A stretch of 11,964 nucleotides of DNA, taken from assembly GCA_032127875.1 (NCBI GenBank), contig JAQBHI010000086.1:1-11964 (forward strand). The letters are read 5' to 3'. Below the pieces are notes generated by a model, which saw only the letters and a list, made by a program, of their open reading frames with translations, had not been told where the DNA came from and searched no databases. Positions 1 to 6,426 of the stretch are shown piece by piece. Positions within the stretch are counted from its first letter, which is position 1. Each line of letters starts with the position of its first letter. Origin of the DNA: CADEEV01 sp032127875. Its GTDB lineage: Bacteria > Acidobacteriota > Vicinamibacteria > Fen-336. The position numbers and the translations under genes were made by a program.

Positions 1-742
1 CCTGGATGAGCACGAACTTCTTCGTCTCGTATTGGCTCTTGGCCAGCGCCGACTTCGCCCCCGAGAATCCCGTGTCCGCCACGTCGTCGATGTCCCGCTC
101 GCCTTCGCCGGAGACGAAGCAGACGGTCTTCTTGCTGTCGCGCGTGATCTTGATCAGGGCATTCGTGATGTCCTGCTCGGAGTCGTTCGAGATCTTTTCG
201 CGCCGGCTGCCCCGCTCGACCACGAGCGTCGGAATGGCGCTGATGTCGTAGTCGCGGGCGGGGGCTGGATTCGCGACCGGATCCACGAACTGGGCCTTGA
301 TCCTGGGCGAGGCGTCGGTGTACTGCTTCAGCCGGTCGGCCCCTTCGCCCACGCTTGCGGCACGTTGGAAGTACACGATCTTCACGTCCTCGGTGAGGCT
401 TGCGAGGATCTTCTTGGTCTGGTCCGAGAGGCTGTAGCGCTGACCCTTGGTGAGGTCCCACTTCTTGGTGTTGCGGAAGGCCAGGTAGTTGACTGCGCCG
501 AGAATCCCGAGAACCACGGCCGTCAGCACCAGCGTGTTGGCGCCGTACTTCATCTGGCGGCGCCCGATCGCCTTCGCGATGTCTTCGAAGCGCAGCGCGA
601 TGTGGAGCAGGATCAGGAACACTCCGCCGTACAGCCAGTAGGCCTCCTGGCCGGGCAGCGTCTTGCCGGCGCGGGTCCAGGCCGTGGTGCCGATGATGAC
701 GAGCAGGCCGAGCGGCGAGAGCAGGTCGACGAGACGCTTCAT
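1..742 (-). CDS. GldG-like ABC exporter accessory protein (3'-partial)
   Basis: The leftward frame is open from ATG 742-740 to the window edge, giving 247 residues with the C-terminus missing. Three hydrophobic segments lie near residues 7-23, 35-52 and 68-88. An extracytoplasmic stretch then opens with the family-typical pattern KWDLTKGQRYSLS (residues 94-106). That pattern and the thioredoxin-like fold expected after it match the 'ABC-type uncharacterized transport system' domain of GldG and related proteins. In Flavobacterium, GldA, GldF and GldG form an ABC transporter needed for gliding; outside Bacteroidetes the same trio occurs in non-gliders and its substrate is unknown. The start overlaps the permease stop by one base (TGATG on the minus strand), indicating translational coupling. 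I am confident of the family but not of the substrate. Confidence 0.85.
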   Translation of the reverse strand, partial: MKRLVDLLSPLGLLVIIGTTAWTRAGKTLPGQEAYWLYGGVFLILLHIALRFEDIAKAIGRRQMKYGANTLVLTAVVLGILGAVNYLAFRNTKKWDLTKGQRYSLSDQTKKILASLTEDVKIVYFQRAASVGEGADRLKQYTDASPRIKAQFVDPVANPAPARDYDISAIPTLVVERGSRREKISNDSEQDITNALIKITRDSKKTVCFVSGEGERDIDDVADTGFSGAKSALAKSQYETKKFVLIQ

Positions 743-1527
743 CAGGCCCTCCACCGCTGGCTCTCCACCGACTGGTGGGCGAGGAACAGCCCGAAGGCGA
801 TGAAGCTCAGGTAGAAGACGACGTCCTTCAGCTCCAGGACTCCCTTCACCATTCCTTCCATGTGGTTGGTGACGCCTAGGTAGGCGACCACCTTCATCAC
901 GGGGCCGTTGCTGGGATCGTCGGCCCAGCCCAGCGTCCAGATGCCGAGGAACAGGCAGAAGGAAAGGATGCCTGCCACGATCTGGTTCTTGGTGAGCGTC
1001 GAGAGGAAGGTCCCCAGCGCCAGGAAGCAGGAGCCGAACAAGAGCAGGGCGAGGAAGCCCGTGAGCACCGGTTTCCACTCCGGCGGCGTCGAGGAGTAGT
1101 GCCAGAGCATCGCCAGATCGAGAAGACCCGCGAGGATCATCAGGGCGTAGAGCCCGACGGCGGCGAGGAACTTGCCGAGCACGATCTGGAAGTCGGTGAT
1201 CGGCGACGTGGCGAGCAACTCGATCGTGCCCTGGCGCTTCTCCTCGGCGAACAGCCGCATGGTGAGCATCGGCGCCAGGAACAGCGCGACGACGGCCATG
1301 TTGTGGAAGACCGGGCGGATCACGTACTCGTTGAGGGACAGCTTCGGCCCGAACTCCATCTGCTGAGCTGTCATGGCGGACTGGCGAACGAAGAAGGAAA
1401 GCCCGAAGAAGAAGAAGATTCCGAACAGCAGCGTCCAGACGAACAGTGCCACCCATGCGATCGGAGAGCCAAAGTAGTGGCGCCACTCCTTCCCGACGAT
1501 GGCGGCGATGTTGCGAAGGGCCCTCAC
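742..1527 (-). CDS. ABC-2 type permease, GldF-like
   Basis: A 261-residue integral membrane protein that should form the channel of the exporter. About six hydrophobic segments are visible, near residues 22-46, 74-92, 118-142, 155-175, 182-201 and 235-251. Between the second and third lies the cytoplasmic segment AEEKRQGTIELLATSPI (residues 94-110), typical of ABC-2 permeases of the GldF/NosY type, which contacts the ATPase. The start ATG overlaps the ATPase stop by 4 bp and the stop overlaps the GldG-like start by 1 bp, so all three are very probably made from one mRNA as a complex. The length is normal for the family. Export substrate cannot be told from sequence. Confidence 0.9.
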   Translation of the reverse strand: MRALRNIAAIVGKEWRHYFGSPIAWVALFVWTLLFGIFFFFGLSFFVRQSAMTAQQMEFGPKLSLNEYVIRPVFHNMAVVALFLAPMLTMRLFAEEKRQGTIELLATSPITDFQIVLGKFLAAVGLYALMILAGLLDLAMLWHYSSTPPEWKPVLTGFLALLLFGSCFLALGTFLSTLTKNQIVAGILSFCLFLGIWTLGWADDPSNGPVMKVVAYLGVTNHMEGMVKGVLELKDVVFYLSFIAFGLFLAHQSVESQRWRA

Positions 1528-2504
1528 GCGCTTACCTCCTTGGTTTCGCTCGAGGCGTTCGCCTCGGCAGCGGCGTCCGTCGTGGTGAGATGCAGGAAGA
1601 TCTCCTCGAGGCTCATCCCCACCTGGGTGAGCCCGAGCAAGCCGAAGCCCTTCTGGACCACGGCCTTCGAAAGCTCGGCGCGAATGTCCTGACCTGCGGC
1701 CGCTTCGACGTCGAGGACGGCCAGACCTTCACCGGCGGGACGTGCATGAACGGCCAGCACTCCGCTCACGGTGCGCAGGACCTCTTCGACGGCAGCGGCG
1801 TGACCCGCGACTTCGAGGCGCAGGGCGCCCGCGCCCTGAAGCCGGCGCGTCAGGTTGCCCGGCGTGTCCTCGGCCACGACCTTGCCCTTGCTGATGATCA
1901 CCACGCGGCCGCATGTCAACTGGACCTCGGGCAGGATGTGGGTCGAGAGGATGATCGTGTGCTCTCCCCCCAGGCCCTTGATCAACTCGCGGGTTTCGAT
2001 GATCTGCTTCGGATCGAGGCCGGAGGTGGGTTCGTCGAGGATCAGCACGTCGGGGTTATGCAAGATCGCCTGGGCAATGCCGACGCGCTGGCGATAGCCC
2101 TTGGACAACCGCCCGATCTGCTTGAAGCGGACGTCGCCCACGCGGCACTTGCCGATCGCGTCGTCGAGCCGGGCTTTTCTCTGCTTGGGCGCGACACCTT
2201 TGATCTTCGCCACGAAGTCCAGGTACGTCGCAACCTCCATGTCGGGATACAGCGGGGGCGTCTCAGGGAGATAGCCGACGTGCTTCTTCACCTCGAGCGG
2301 CGCTTCGAAGACATCGTGACCGGCCACGCGCGCGCGCCCCTCGGTCGGCGGCAGATAGCACGCCAGGATGCGCATCGTGGTGGTTTTGCCGGCTCCGTTC
2401 GGGCCCAGGAAGCCCAGGATCTCTCCCTTCTGAACACGGAAGGAGACGTTGTCCACGGCAGTGTGGCGGCCGTATCTTTTGGTGAGGCCTTCGACCTCGA
2501 TCAT
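1524..2504 (-). CDS. ABC transporter ATP-binding protein, GldA-like
   Basis: A 326-residue cytoplasmic ATPase that energises the ABC-2 permease encoded next to it. Walker A is GPNGAGKT at residues 34-41, the signature LSKGYRQR at 133-140, Walker B VLILDEP at 153-159, and the switch histidine lies in STH (187-189). About 90 residues follow the nucleotide-binding core, as usual for ABC-2 drug/lipid export ATPases. The frame stays open upstream to 2663, but I chose ATG 2504: the family-typical start MIEVEGLTKRYG begins there, and GGAG sits about 6 nt upstream. The upstream extension also contains the operon promoter and has no ABC homology. First gene of the leftward three-gene operon. Confidence 0.93.
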   Translation of the reverse strand: MIEVEGLTKRYGRHTAVDNVSFRVQKGEILGFLGPNGAGKTTTMRILACYLPPTEGRARVAGHDVFEAPLEVKKHVGYLPETPPLYPDMEVATYLDFVAKIKGVAPKQRKARLDDAIGKCRVGDVRFKQIGRLSKGYRQRVGIAQAILHNPDVLILDEPTSGLDPKQIIETRELIKGLGGEHTIILSTHILPEVQLTCGRVVIISKGKVVAEDTPGNLTRRLQGAGALRLEVAGHAAAVEEVLRTVSGVLAVHARPAGEGLAVLDVEAAAGQDIRAELSKAVVQKGFGLLGLTQVGMSLEEIFLHLTTTDAAAEANASSETKEVSA

Positions 2505-2609
2505 GAGTGCTCCGTTTTCTAGAGATTTCGGGTGCCCAACCGCGACGGGTCGGAGCAAGACCTTCGAACGCTGCCGATTCGTCCCTGCAAGCCGCTCAGT
2601 GGAATCAAC

Positions 2610-2638
2610 TTGGAGGAACAGCCACGGATCCGTATCAT
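2610..2638 (+). promoter_or_regulatory. Sigma70-like promoter for the histidine kinase
   Basis: TTGGAG (2610-2615), a 17-nt spacer, then TATCAT (2633-2638). This is a reasonable sigma70-type pair with optimal spacing. Transcription would begin near 2645, just upstream of AGGAA (2646-2650). Its -10 lies over the -10 of the leftward promoter, so the two polymerases should exclude each other. It is weaker by match than the leftward promoter. Confidence 0.5.
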
Positions 2639-2663
2639 AGCGATCAGGAACCAACGCTGTCAA
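2634..2663 (-). promoter_or_regulatory. Sigma70-like promoter for the ABC operon
   Basis: On the minus strand, TTGACA (2663-2658) is followed after 18 nt by TATGAT (2639-2634). The -35 is a perfect consensus and the -10 matches at five of six positions. Transcription would begin near 2627, leaving a leader of roughly 120 nt before the ATPase ATG at 2504. The -10 overlaps the -10 of the rightward promoter. Confidence 0.65.
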
Positions 2664-3841
2664 ACAAGACTGAACCTCGAAGAAAGTTCTCGCGCGCCGG
2701 GCGGCTCCGACGTCTGGTGGATGGCGTCCTCGAAGCAGGGGACCTGGAAAGTCTCGCGCGGCTTCTGGCGCGGGAACTGCCTGAAGCCGCAGGCGTTGCG
2801 TCGGCGAGCCTGCTTTTCTGGGACCGCAAGCTCGAGACCTTTCAAGCCCTCATCCCGGGTGAGACGCAGGCGAGGCCACTTCGGCCGCGGCAGAATGCGG
2901 TGGCCGAGCCCAAGGCTCGCTACATGATCTCAGAGGGCGTCCTGGTCGAGACAGCCGGCGCCACGGGCGAAGCCACGCTCGTGCCGCTGATGGCCCGCAG
3001 CGGCCTTGTCGGGATGATCGTCCTGGGCCCGGGCCGCCACCGGACCGGGGGCGCGTTCGGGCCTGGCGACGTCCGGCGACTGTCCGACCTCGCCAAGCGC
3101 GCCGCCCTCGCCATCGAGAATCAGCTCTACCAGAGCGAACTGATCGCCTCAGAGCGGATGGCCGCGCTCGGCACGATGGCGGGGATGCTGGCTCACGATT
3201 TTCGGGGGCCGATGACGGTGATCCGCGGCTACGCCGAGACGCTGATGGGCGGATCGCTTGCCGAGCCCGAGATCCGCGAGCGCGCCGAGCTGATCACCAG
3301 GATGATCGATCGACTCGAACGCATGACGACCGAGACGCTCGACTTCGCACGCGGCAGCCGCACGCTGGTGCGCCGGCCGATGCCACTGCCGACGCTGCTC
3401 GCGGAGCTCGCTGAGAGCATTTCGGCGGAATCACCAGGCCTGACGGTCGAGCGACACTTCGACGTGCCGAGCGGGTTGCTCGCGGCCTTCGATCTCGACA
3501 AGCTGCGGCGGGTGCTCGGCAACATCGCCGCCAACGCCCGTGACGCCATGGGCGGGCACGGACGCGTGCACCTCGACGCCCGGTTGGCCGGCGAGCAGCT
3601 CGTGCTGGAACTGGCCGACGAAGGCGGGGGCGTTCCGCCGGAGATCCGTGAGCGCGTTTTCGAGCCGTTCGTGACCCACGGCAAGAAGGGCGGAACGGGG
3701 CTTGGGCTCGCCGTCGCCCGCCGCTTCGTCGAAGACCACGGGGGCATCATCGAGCTGCTTCCCAAAGGACCGGGGGCGCGCTTCCGGATCTCGTTGCCGC
3801 TTCAGAACGCCGCGGCGGCTGCGTCGTCCAACGGGATATAG
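2657..3841 (+). CDS. Soluble GAF-domain sensor histidine kinase
   Basis: Sensor kinase of a two-component system, apparently cytoplasmic because no membrane segment is seen. The order is an N-terminal GAF-like sensor (about residues 10-150), a HisKA dimerisation/phosphoacceptor segment with the likely phosphorylated His in LAHDFRGPMTVI (His at 3194-3196, residue 180), and a HATPase_c domain with N box NIAANARDAM, G1 box ADEGGGVP, F box VFEPF and G2 box GGTGLGLAV. The start is uncertain. The open frame begins at GTG 2507, but that would place the promoter inside the gene. The coding-like part begins around CTG 2657, which has AGGAA 6 nt upstream; GTG 2717 is another option. No response regulator is adjacent, so its partner must be elsewhere. 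The signal sensed is unknown. Confidence 0.88.
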   Translation: MSNKTEPRRKFSRAGRLRRLVDGVLEAGDLESLARLLARELPEAAGVASASLLFWDRKLETFQALIPGETQARPLRPRQNAVAEPKARYMISEGVLVETAGATGEATLVPLMARSGLVGMIVLGPGRHRTGGAFGPGDVRRLSDLAKRAALAIENQLYQSELIASERMAALGTMAGMLAHDFRGPMTVIRGYAETLMGGSLAEPEIRERAELITRMIDRLERMTTETLDFARGSRTLVRRPMPLPTLLAELAESISAESPGLTVERHFDVPSGLLAAFDLDKLRRVLGNIAANARDAMGGHGRVHLDARLAGEQLVLELADEGGGVPPEIRERVFEPFVTHGKKGGTGLGLAVARRFVEDHGGIIELLPKGPGARFRISLPLQNAAAAASSNGI

Positions 3842-3867
3842 AATTCGTCGTGAAAGGTCTCTTCGTG

Positions 3868-4371
3868 ATGCGCATGTCCATCGGCACGCTGCTCCTCGCC
3901 GCCAGCCTCGGAGCGGCCGGCTGCAAGGTGCCCGATCCCAAGGCGGAGCTGGAGATCTCGGGCATCGAGACGTATTGGGTCGTGGATCCGGCGAAGGGCG
4001 AGACCCAGTTCATCGCCCCGGCTATCCGCTTCGAAGTCCGCAACAAGGGGACCGAAGCCCGCAGCCAGATCCAGGCCACGGCCTCGTTTCATCACAAGGG
4101 CGACGAGGGAACCGACTGGGGCTCGGACTGGCAGCAGATCGTCCCCGCGGGCAAGCCGCTGGGGCCGGGCCAGAGCCTGCTCGTCGTGCTTCGCTCCGAC
4201 GCTCGCTACACACAGTCGGGTCCACCGGAATCGATGTTCCAGAACCCGGCCTTTCGCGACGCCACGACAGACGTTTTCCTGCGCGTCGGGTCGTCGAGCT
4301 GGGTGAAGTTCGGCCGTGCCGAGATTGAGCGGCGGATCGGATCGCGGAGCGTGCAGGCCGACACCCGGTGA
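3868..4371 (+). CDS. Small lipoprotein of unknown function
   Basis: I do not recognise a family. The N-terminus has a short charged start, a hydrophobic stretch IGTLLLAASL and a lipobox-like GAAGC, so the mature protein should be lipid-anchored at that cysteine. The remaining roughly 145 residues look soluble and beta-rich, with alternating hydrophobic stretches such as IETYWVVDP and AIRFEVRNKG, as in small immunoglobulin-like or FxLYD-type envelope proteins; that comparison is only structural impression. I chose ATG 3868; GTG 3865 is favoured by AAAGG 7 nt upstream, and GTG 3850 is also open. The stop overlaps the start of the mannosyltransferase gene by 4 bp (GTGA), implying coupled translation. 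Confidence 0.75.
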   Translation: MRMSIGTLLLAASLGAAGCKVPDPKAELEISGIETYWVVDPAKGETQFIAPAIRFEVRNKGTEARSQIQATASFHHKGDEGTDWGSDWQQIVPAGKPLGPGQSLLVVLRSDARYTQSGPPESMFQNPAFRDATTDVFLRVGSSSWVKFGRAEIERRIGSRSVQADTR

Positions 4372-5624
4372 TCCGCCTGCCCCTGGAGCCGCGCCGCCGA
4401 GCCTGGATGCTGCTGCTGCTGGCGGCCCTGGCGGCCGCCGCCTTTCGCCTGCCCCGCCTCGACGTGCCCCACGAAGAGGTCTTCGACGAGGTCTACCACG
4501 CCAAGGCCGCGCTCAGCTATCTGCGCGGCGAGGTGCCCGTCGAATGGGTCCACCCGCCCACCTCGAAGATCCTGATCTCCTTCTTCGTCTGGATCTTCGG
4601 CTACAACTCCTGGTCCTGGCGGCTCGCCCCGGCGCTCGCCGGGATCCTGCTCGCGCCCGTCTTCTTCCTGCTGGCGCGGCGCGTCCTGGCAACGGAGCGC
4701 GCCGCGATCCTGGCGACCGTCCTGCTGCTGTGCGACGGCGTCTACCTGGTGCAGAGCCGCACCGCCATGACCAACATCTTCGCTGTGCTCTTCCAGCTCG
4801 CCGCAGCGCTGTTCTTCGTGCGCGCCTTGCTGGGCGAACGACTCCCGGTGCGCGACACACTGCTAGCCGGCGTCTCGTTGGGCCTCGCACTTTCGACGCG
4901 CTGGACGAGCCTGTTTGCGGTGGCTTTCCTCGGCCTGCTGGTACTGGCCACGCGCCGGCAGCGGCTGTTGCGGCCGCGCGAACTCGGCCTGATGCTGCTC
5001 GCCTTCGCCGTGATCCCGGCCGCCGTTTATGCGGGCAGCTATTGGTTCTATCCCGCCATCCGGCCTACGGGCCTGCGGCATCTGCTCGATACGCAACGGG
5101 CGATCTGGAACTACCACGCGACGCTCACGGCCACTCACGGCTATTTCAGCCACTGGTATACCTGGCCGTGGCTTTATCGTCCAACCTGGTATTTCTTCCG
5201 TCTCGCCAACGAGACAGTGTGGGGCATCGTGGCGCTTGGCAATCCTGCGCTGTGGTGGGCCTCGGTCCCCGTCACGCTCTGGGCGATTCTCACCGGCTTG
5301 CGCTCGCGCGACCCGCGCCGGCTCTTCACCGGCTTCGGCTTCTGCTGCCTGTATGTCCCCTGGGGGCTCTCGCCGCGCACGCTCAACTTCAACCACTACC
5401 TCTTCGAGGCGCTGCCGTATGCCTGTTTATCCCTGGGGGCGCTTCTCGATCAGGCATGGGACGGCCGGTTCCGGGCGCTGGCACGAGCGTACCTTGGCTG
5501 CGTAGTGGCGCTCTTCGTCTTCTTTCTGCCGATCCTCACCTGCTATCCGATCCCGTCGAAGCTCTTCTATTTTTCGCTTCGTGACGGCTCGTTCCTCTGG
5601 TTGTGGTTCCGGAGCTGGATTTGA
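4368..5624 (+). CDS. PMT-family (GT39) protein O-mannosyltransferase-like membrane protein
   Basis: A 418-residue multi-pass membrane glycosyltransferase. The first extracytoplasmic loop has the PMT signature: VFDEVYHAKAALSYL, with the acidic pair D40-E41 needed for catalysis in the family, followed by VHPPTSKILI (residues 61-70) and GYNSWSWRL. The C-terminal half has the aromatic-rich segment HWYTWPWLYRPTWYFF, matching the four-helix C-terminal PMT domain. PMTs move mannose from a polyprenyl-phosphate carrier to Ser/Thr of exported proteins; in bacteria this is best known in actinobacteria. An ArnT-like role in adding sugar to a lipid is the main alternative. GTG 4368 overlaps the upstream lipoprotein stop, so the lipoprotein could be a helper or substrate (inference). 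The protein is a little shorter than actinobacterial PMTs. Confidence 0.85.
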   Translation: MIRLPLEPRRRAWMLLLLAALAAAAFRLPRLDVPHEEVFDEVYHAKAALSYLRGEVPVEWVHPPTSKILISFFVWIFGYNSWSWRLAPALAGILLAPVFFLLARRVLATERAAILATVLLLCDGVYLVQSRTAMTNIFAVLFQLAAALFFVRALLGERLPVRDTLLAGVSLGLALSTRWTSLFAVAFLGLLVLATRRQRLLRPRELGLMLLAFAVIPAAVYAGSYWFYPAIRPTGLRHLLDTQRAIWNYHATLTATHGYFSHWYTWPWLYRPTWYFFRLANETVWGIVALGNPALWWASVPVTLWAILTGLRSRDPRRLFTGFGFCCLYVPWGLSPRTLNFNHYLFEALPYACLSLGALLDQAWDGRFRALARAYLGCVVALFVFFLPILTCYPIPSKLFYFSLRDGSFLWLWFRSWI

Positions 5625-5634
5625 TCTGGAGATT

Positions 5635-5662
5635 CGGGGGGGCACGCAACGGTGCACCCCCG
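5635..5662 (+). terminator. Strong GC hairpin after the mannosyltransferase gene
   Basis: Six pairs (5635-5640 with 5657-5662), a single G/A mismatch, four pairs (5642-5645 with 5652-5655) and a six-base loop GCAACG. It lies 10 bp past the stop. There is no T-tract after it, so it is not a classical intrinsic terminator. It may be an attenuating or RNA-protecting hairpin. Confidence 0.4.
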
Positions 5663-5694
5663 CGCGCGAAGCGGTCCGCTGCCAGGCGCCGGGC

Positions 5695-5700
5695 TATACT
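5695..5700 (+). promoter_or_regulatory. Possible -10 box upstream of the selenoprotein gene
   Basis: TATACT matches the -10 consensus at five of six positions, and it sits in the only AT-richer patch of the 94-bp gap. I see no convincing -35. Transcription from it would start near 5707, leaving a leader of about 12 nt that begins at the GGAAGGAG ribosome site. Confidence 0.3.
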
Positions 5701-5718
5701 GATTCTGGAAGGAGCTGC

Positions 5719-6381
5719 ATGCCCCTCATCACTGAAGACGTCGCCGCACAGCTCAAGGAGGAGTTCGAAAAGCTGCTGGATCCGGTGCGCCTGGTGGTGT
5801 TCTTCCAGGCCCTCGAGGACCCCGAGTCGGAACAGGTGAAGCGTCTCGTGGAGGAACTAGCGGTGCTTCATCCGAAGCTCTCGGTCGAAGCGGCGAACTT
5901 CGTCCTCGAGCAGCAGCGCGCCGAGGCGCTCGGCGTGGCTCGCACACCCGCAATCGCGATCCTGGGATCCGAGAAGGACTATGGGATCCGTTTCTACGGC
6001 ATGCCCTCGGGCTATGAGTTCGGCTCGCTGGTCGATGCGATCGTGCTCGTCTCGAGCAGCTCGAGCGGACTCTCCGAAGAAACCAGGACCGCGCTCGCGG
6101 CCATCGACAAGCCTACCCACATCCAGGTGTTCTCGACGCCCACTTGACCCTACTGTCCCCGGGCGGTCCGCCTGGCCTGGCAGTTCGCGATGGAAAACGA
6201 CAAGATCACCGCCGACGGCGTTGAGGTGACCGGCTTCCCTGAGCTGGCGCGGCGCTATCGCGTCTCGGGCGTCCCGAAGACGGTCGTCGGGGAGGGCGTC
6301 GAGTTCGTCGGCGCGGGCCCCGAGACGATGCTGCTTTCCCACGTGCAAAGAGCCGCCGGGGGAAGCGGCCTGGTGGTCTAG
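5719..6381 (+). CDS. Probable UxxC selenoprotein: protein disulfide oxidoreductase (glutaredoxin-like, two Trx folds)
   Basis: Reading TGA 6145-6147 as selenocysteine gives a 220-residue protein with Sec143. The N-terminal thioredoxin unit (about 1-115) has lost its CxxC (FFQALEDPES sits there) but keeps a TP turn at 76-77. The C-terminal unit carries TPT-U-PYC-P (Sec143, Cys146) where relatives have TPTCPYCP. It is followed by AVRLAWQFAMEN, ITADGVEVTGFPELARRY and the cis-proline turn GVPKT (Pro186), all typical of the family. Such proteins reduce or exchange disulfides in the cytoplasm. The frame is intact across the TGA to TAG 6379-6381. ATG 5719 has GGAAGGAG 4 nt upstream. A SECIS-like hairpin starts 4 nt after the TGA. 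The alternatives are a C-to-A sequencing error or nonsense mutation; the exact catalytic position and the hairpin argue against these. Confidence 0.85.
6152..6184 (+). promoter_or_regulatory. SECIS-like hairpin for Sec insertion at UGA 6145
   Basis: The lower stem pairs 6152-6157 with 6179-6184 (six pairs, one G-U). An internal loop (6158 against 6176-6178) follows, then the upper stem pairs 6159-6164 with 6170-6175 (six pairs, one G-U). The loop is GGUCC (6165-6169). The loop begins 17 nt after the UGA. Bacterial SECIS elements lie inside the coding region just after UGA and carry a G at the start of a small loop; the E. coli fdhF loop likewise contains GGUC. SelB would bind here. Folding was done by hand. 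Confidence 0.7.
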
Positions 6382-6426
6382 ACGGCAAAGCGCCGCGAAG
6401 TCTACATCGACGCGTTTCGCGGCCTG

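Noticed and set aside
32..814. A 260-residue rightward frame opposite the GldG-like gene
   Set aside because: Antisense shadow; the leftward frame has membrane segments and family motifs.
1446..2522. A 358-residue rightward frame opposite the ABC ATPase gene
   Set aside because: It is antisense to a gene with full Walker A, signature and Walker B motifs, and itself has no recognisable motif.
4316..5584. A 422-residue frame overlapping the mannosyltransferase on the same strand
   Set aside because: The Arg/Ala/Pro-rich composition is a shadow of the GC-rich true gene, which has clear PMT motifs.
5719..6147. A separate 142-residue protein ending at TGA 6145, with a second small gene from ATG 6190
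   Set aside because: The two pieces are in one frame and together make a complete two-unit thioredoxin-fold protein with the break exactly at the catalytic Cys. ATG 6190 lacks a ribosome site and falls inside a conserved helix.
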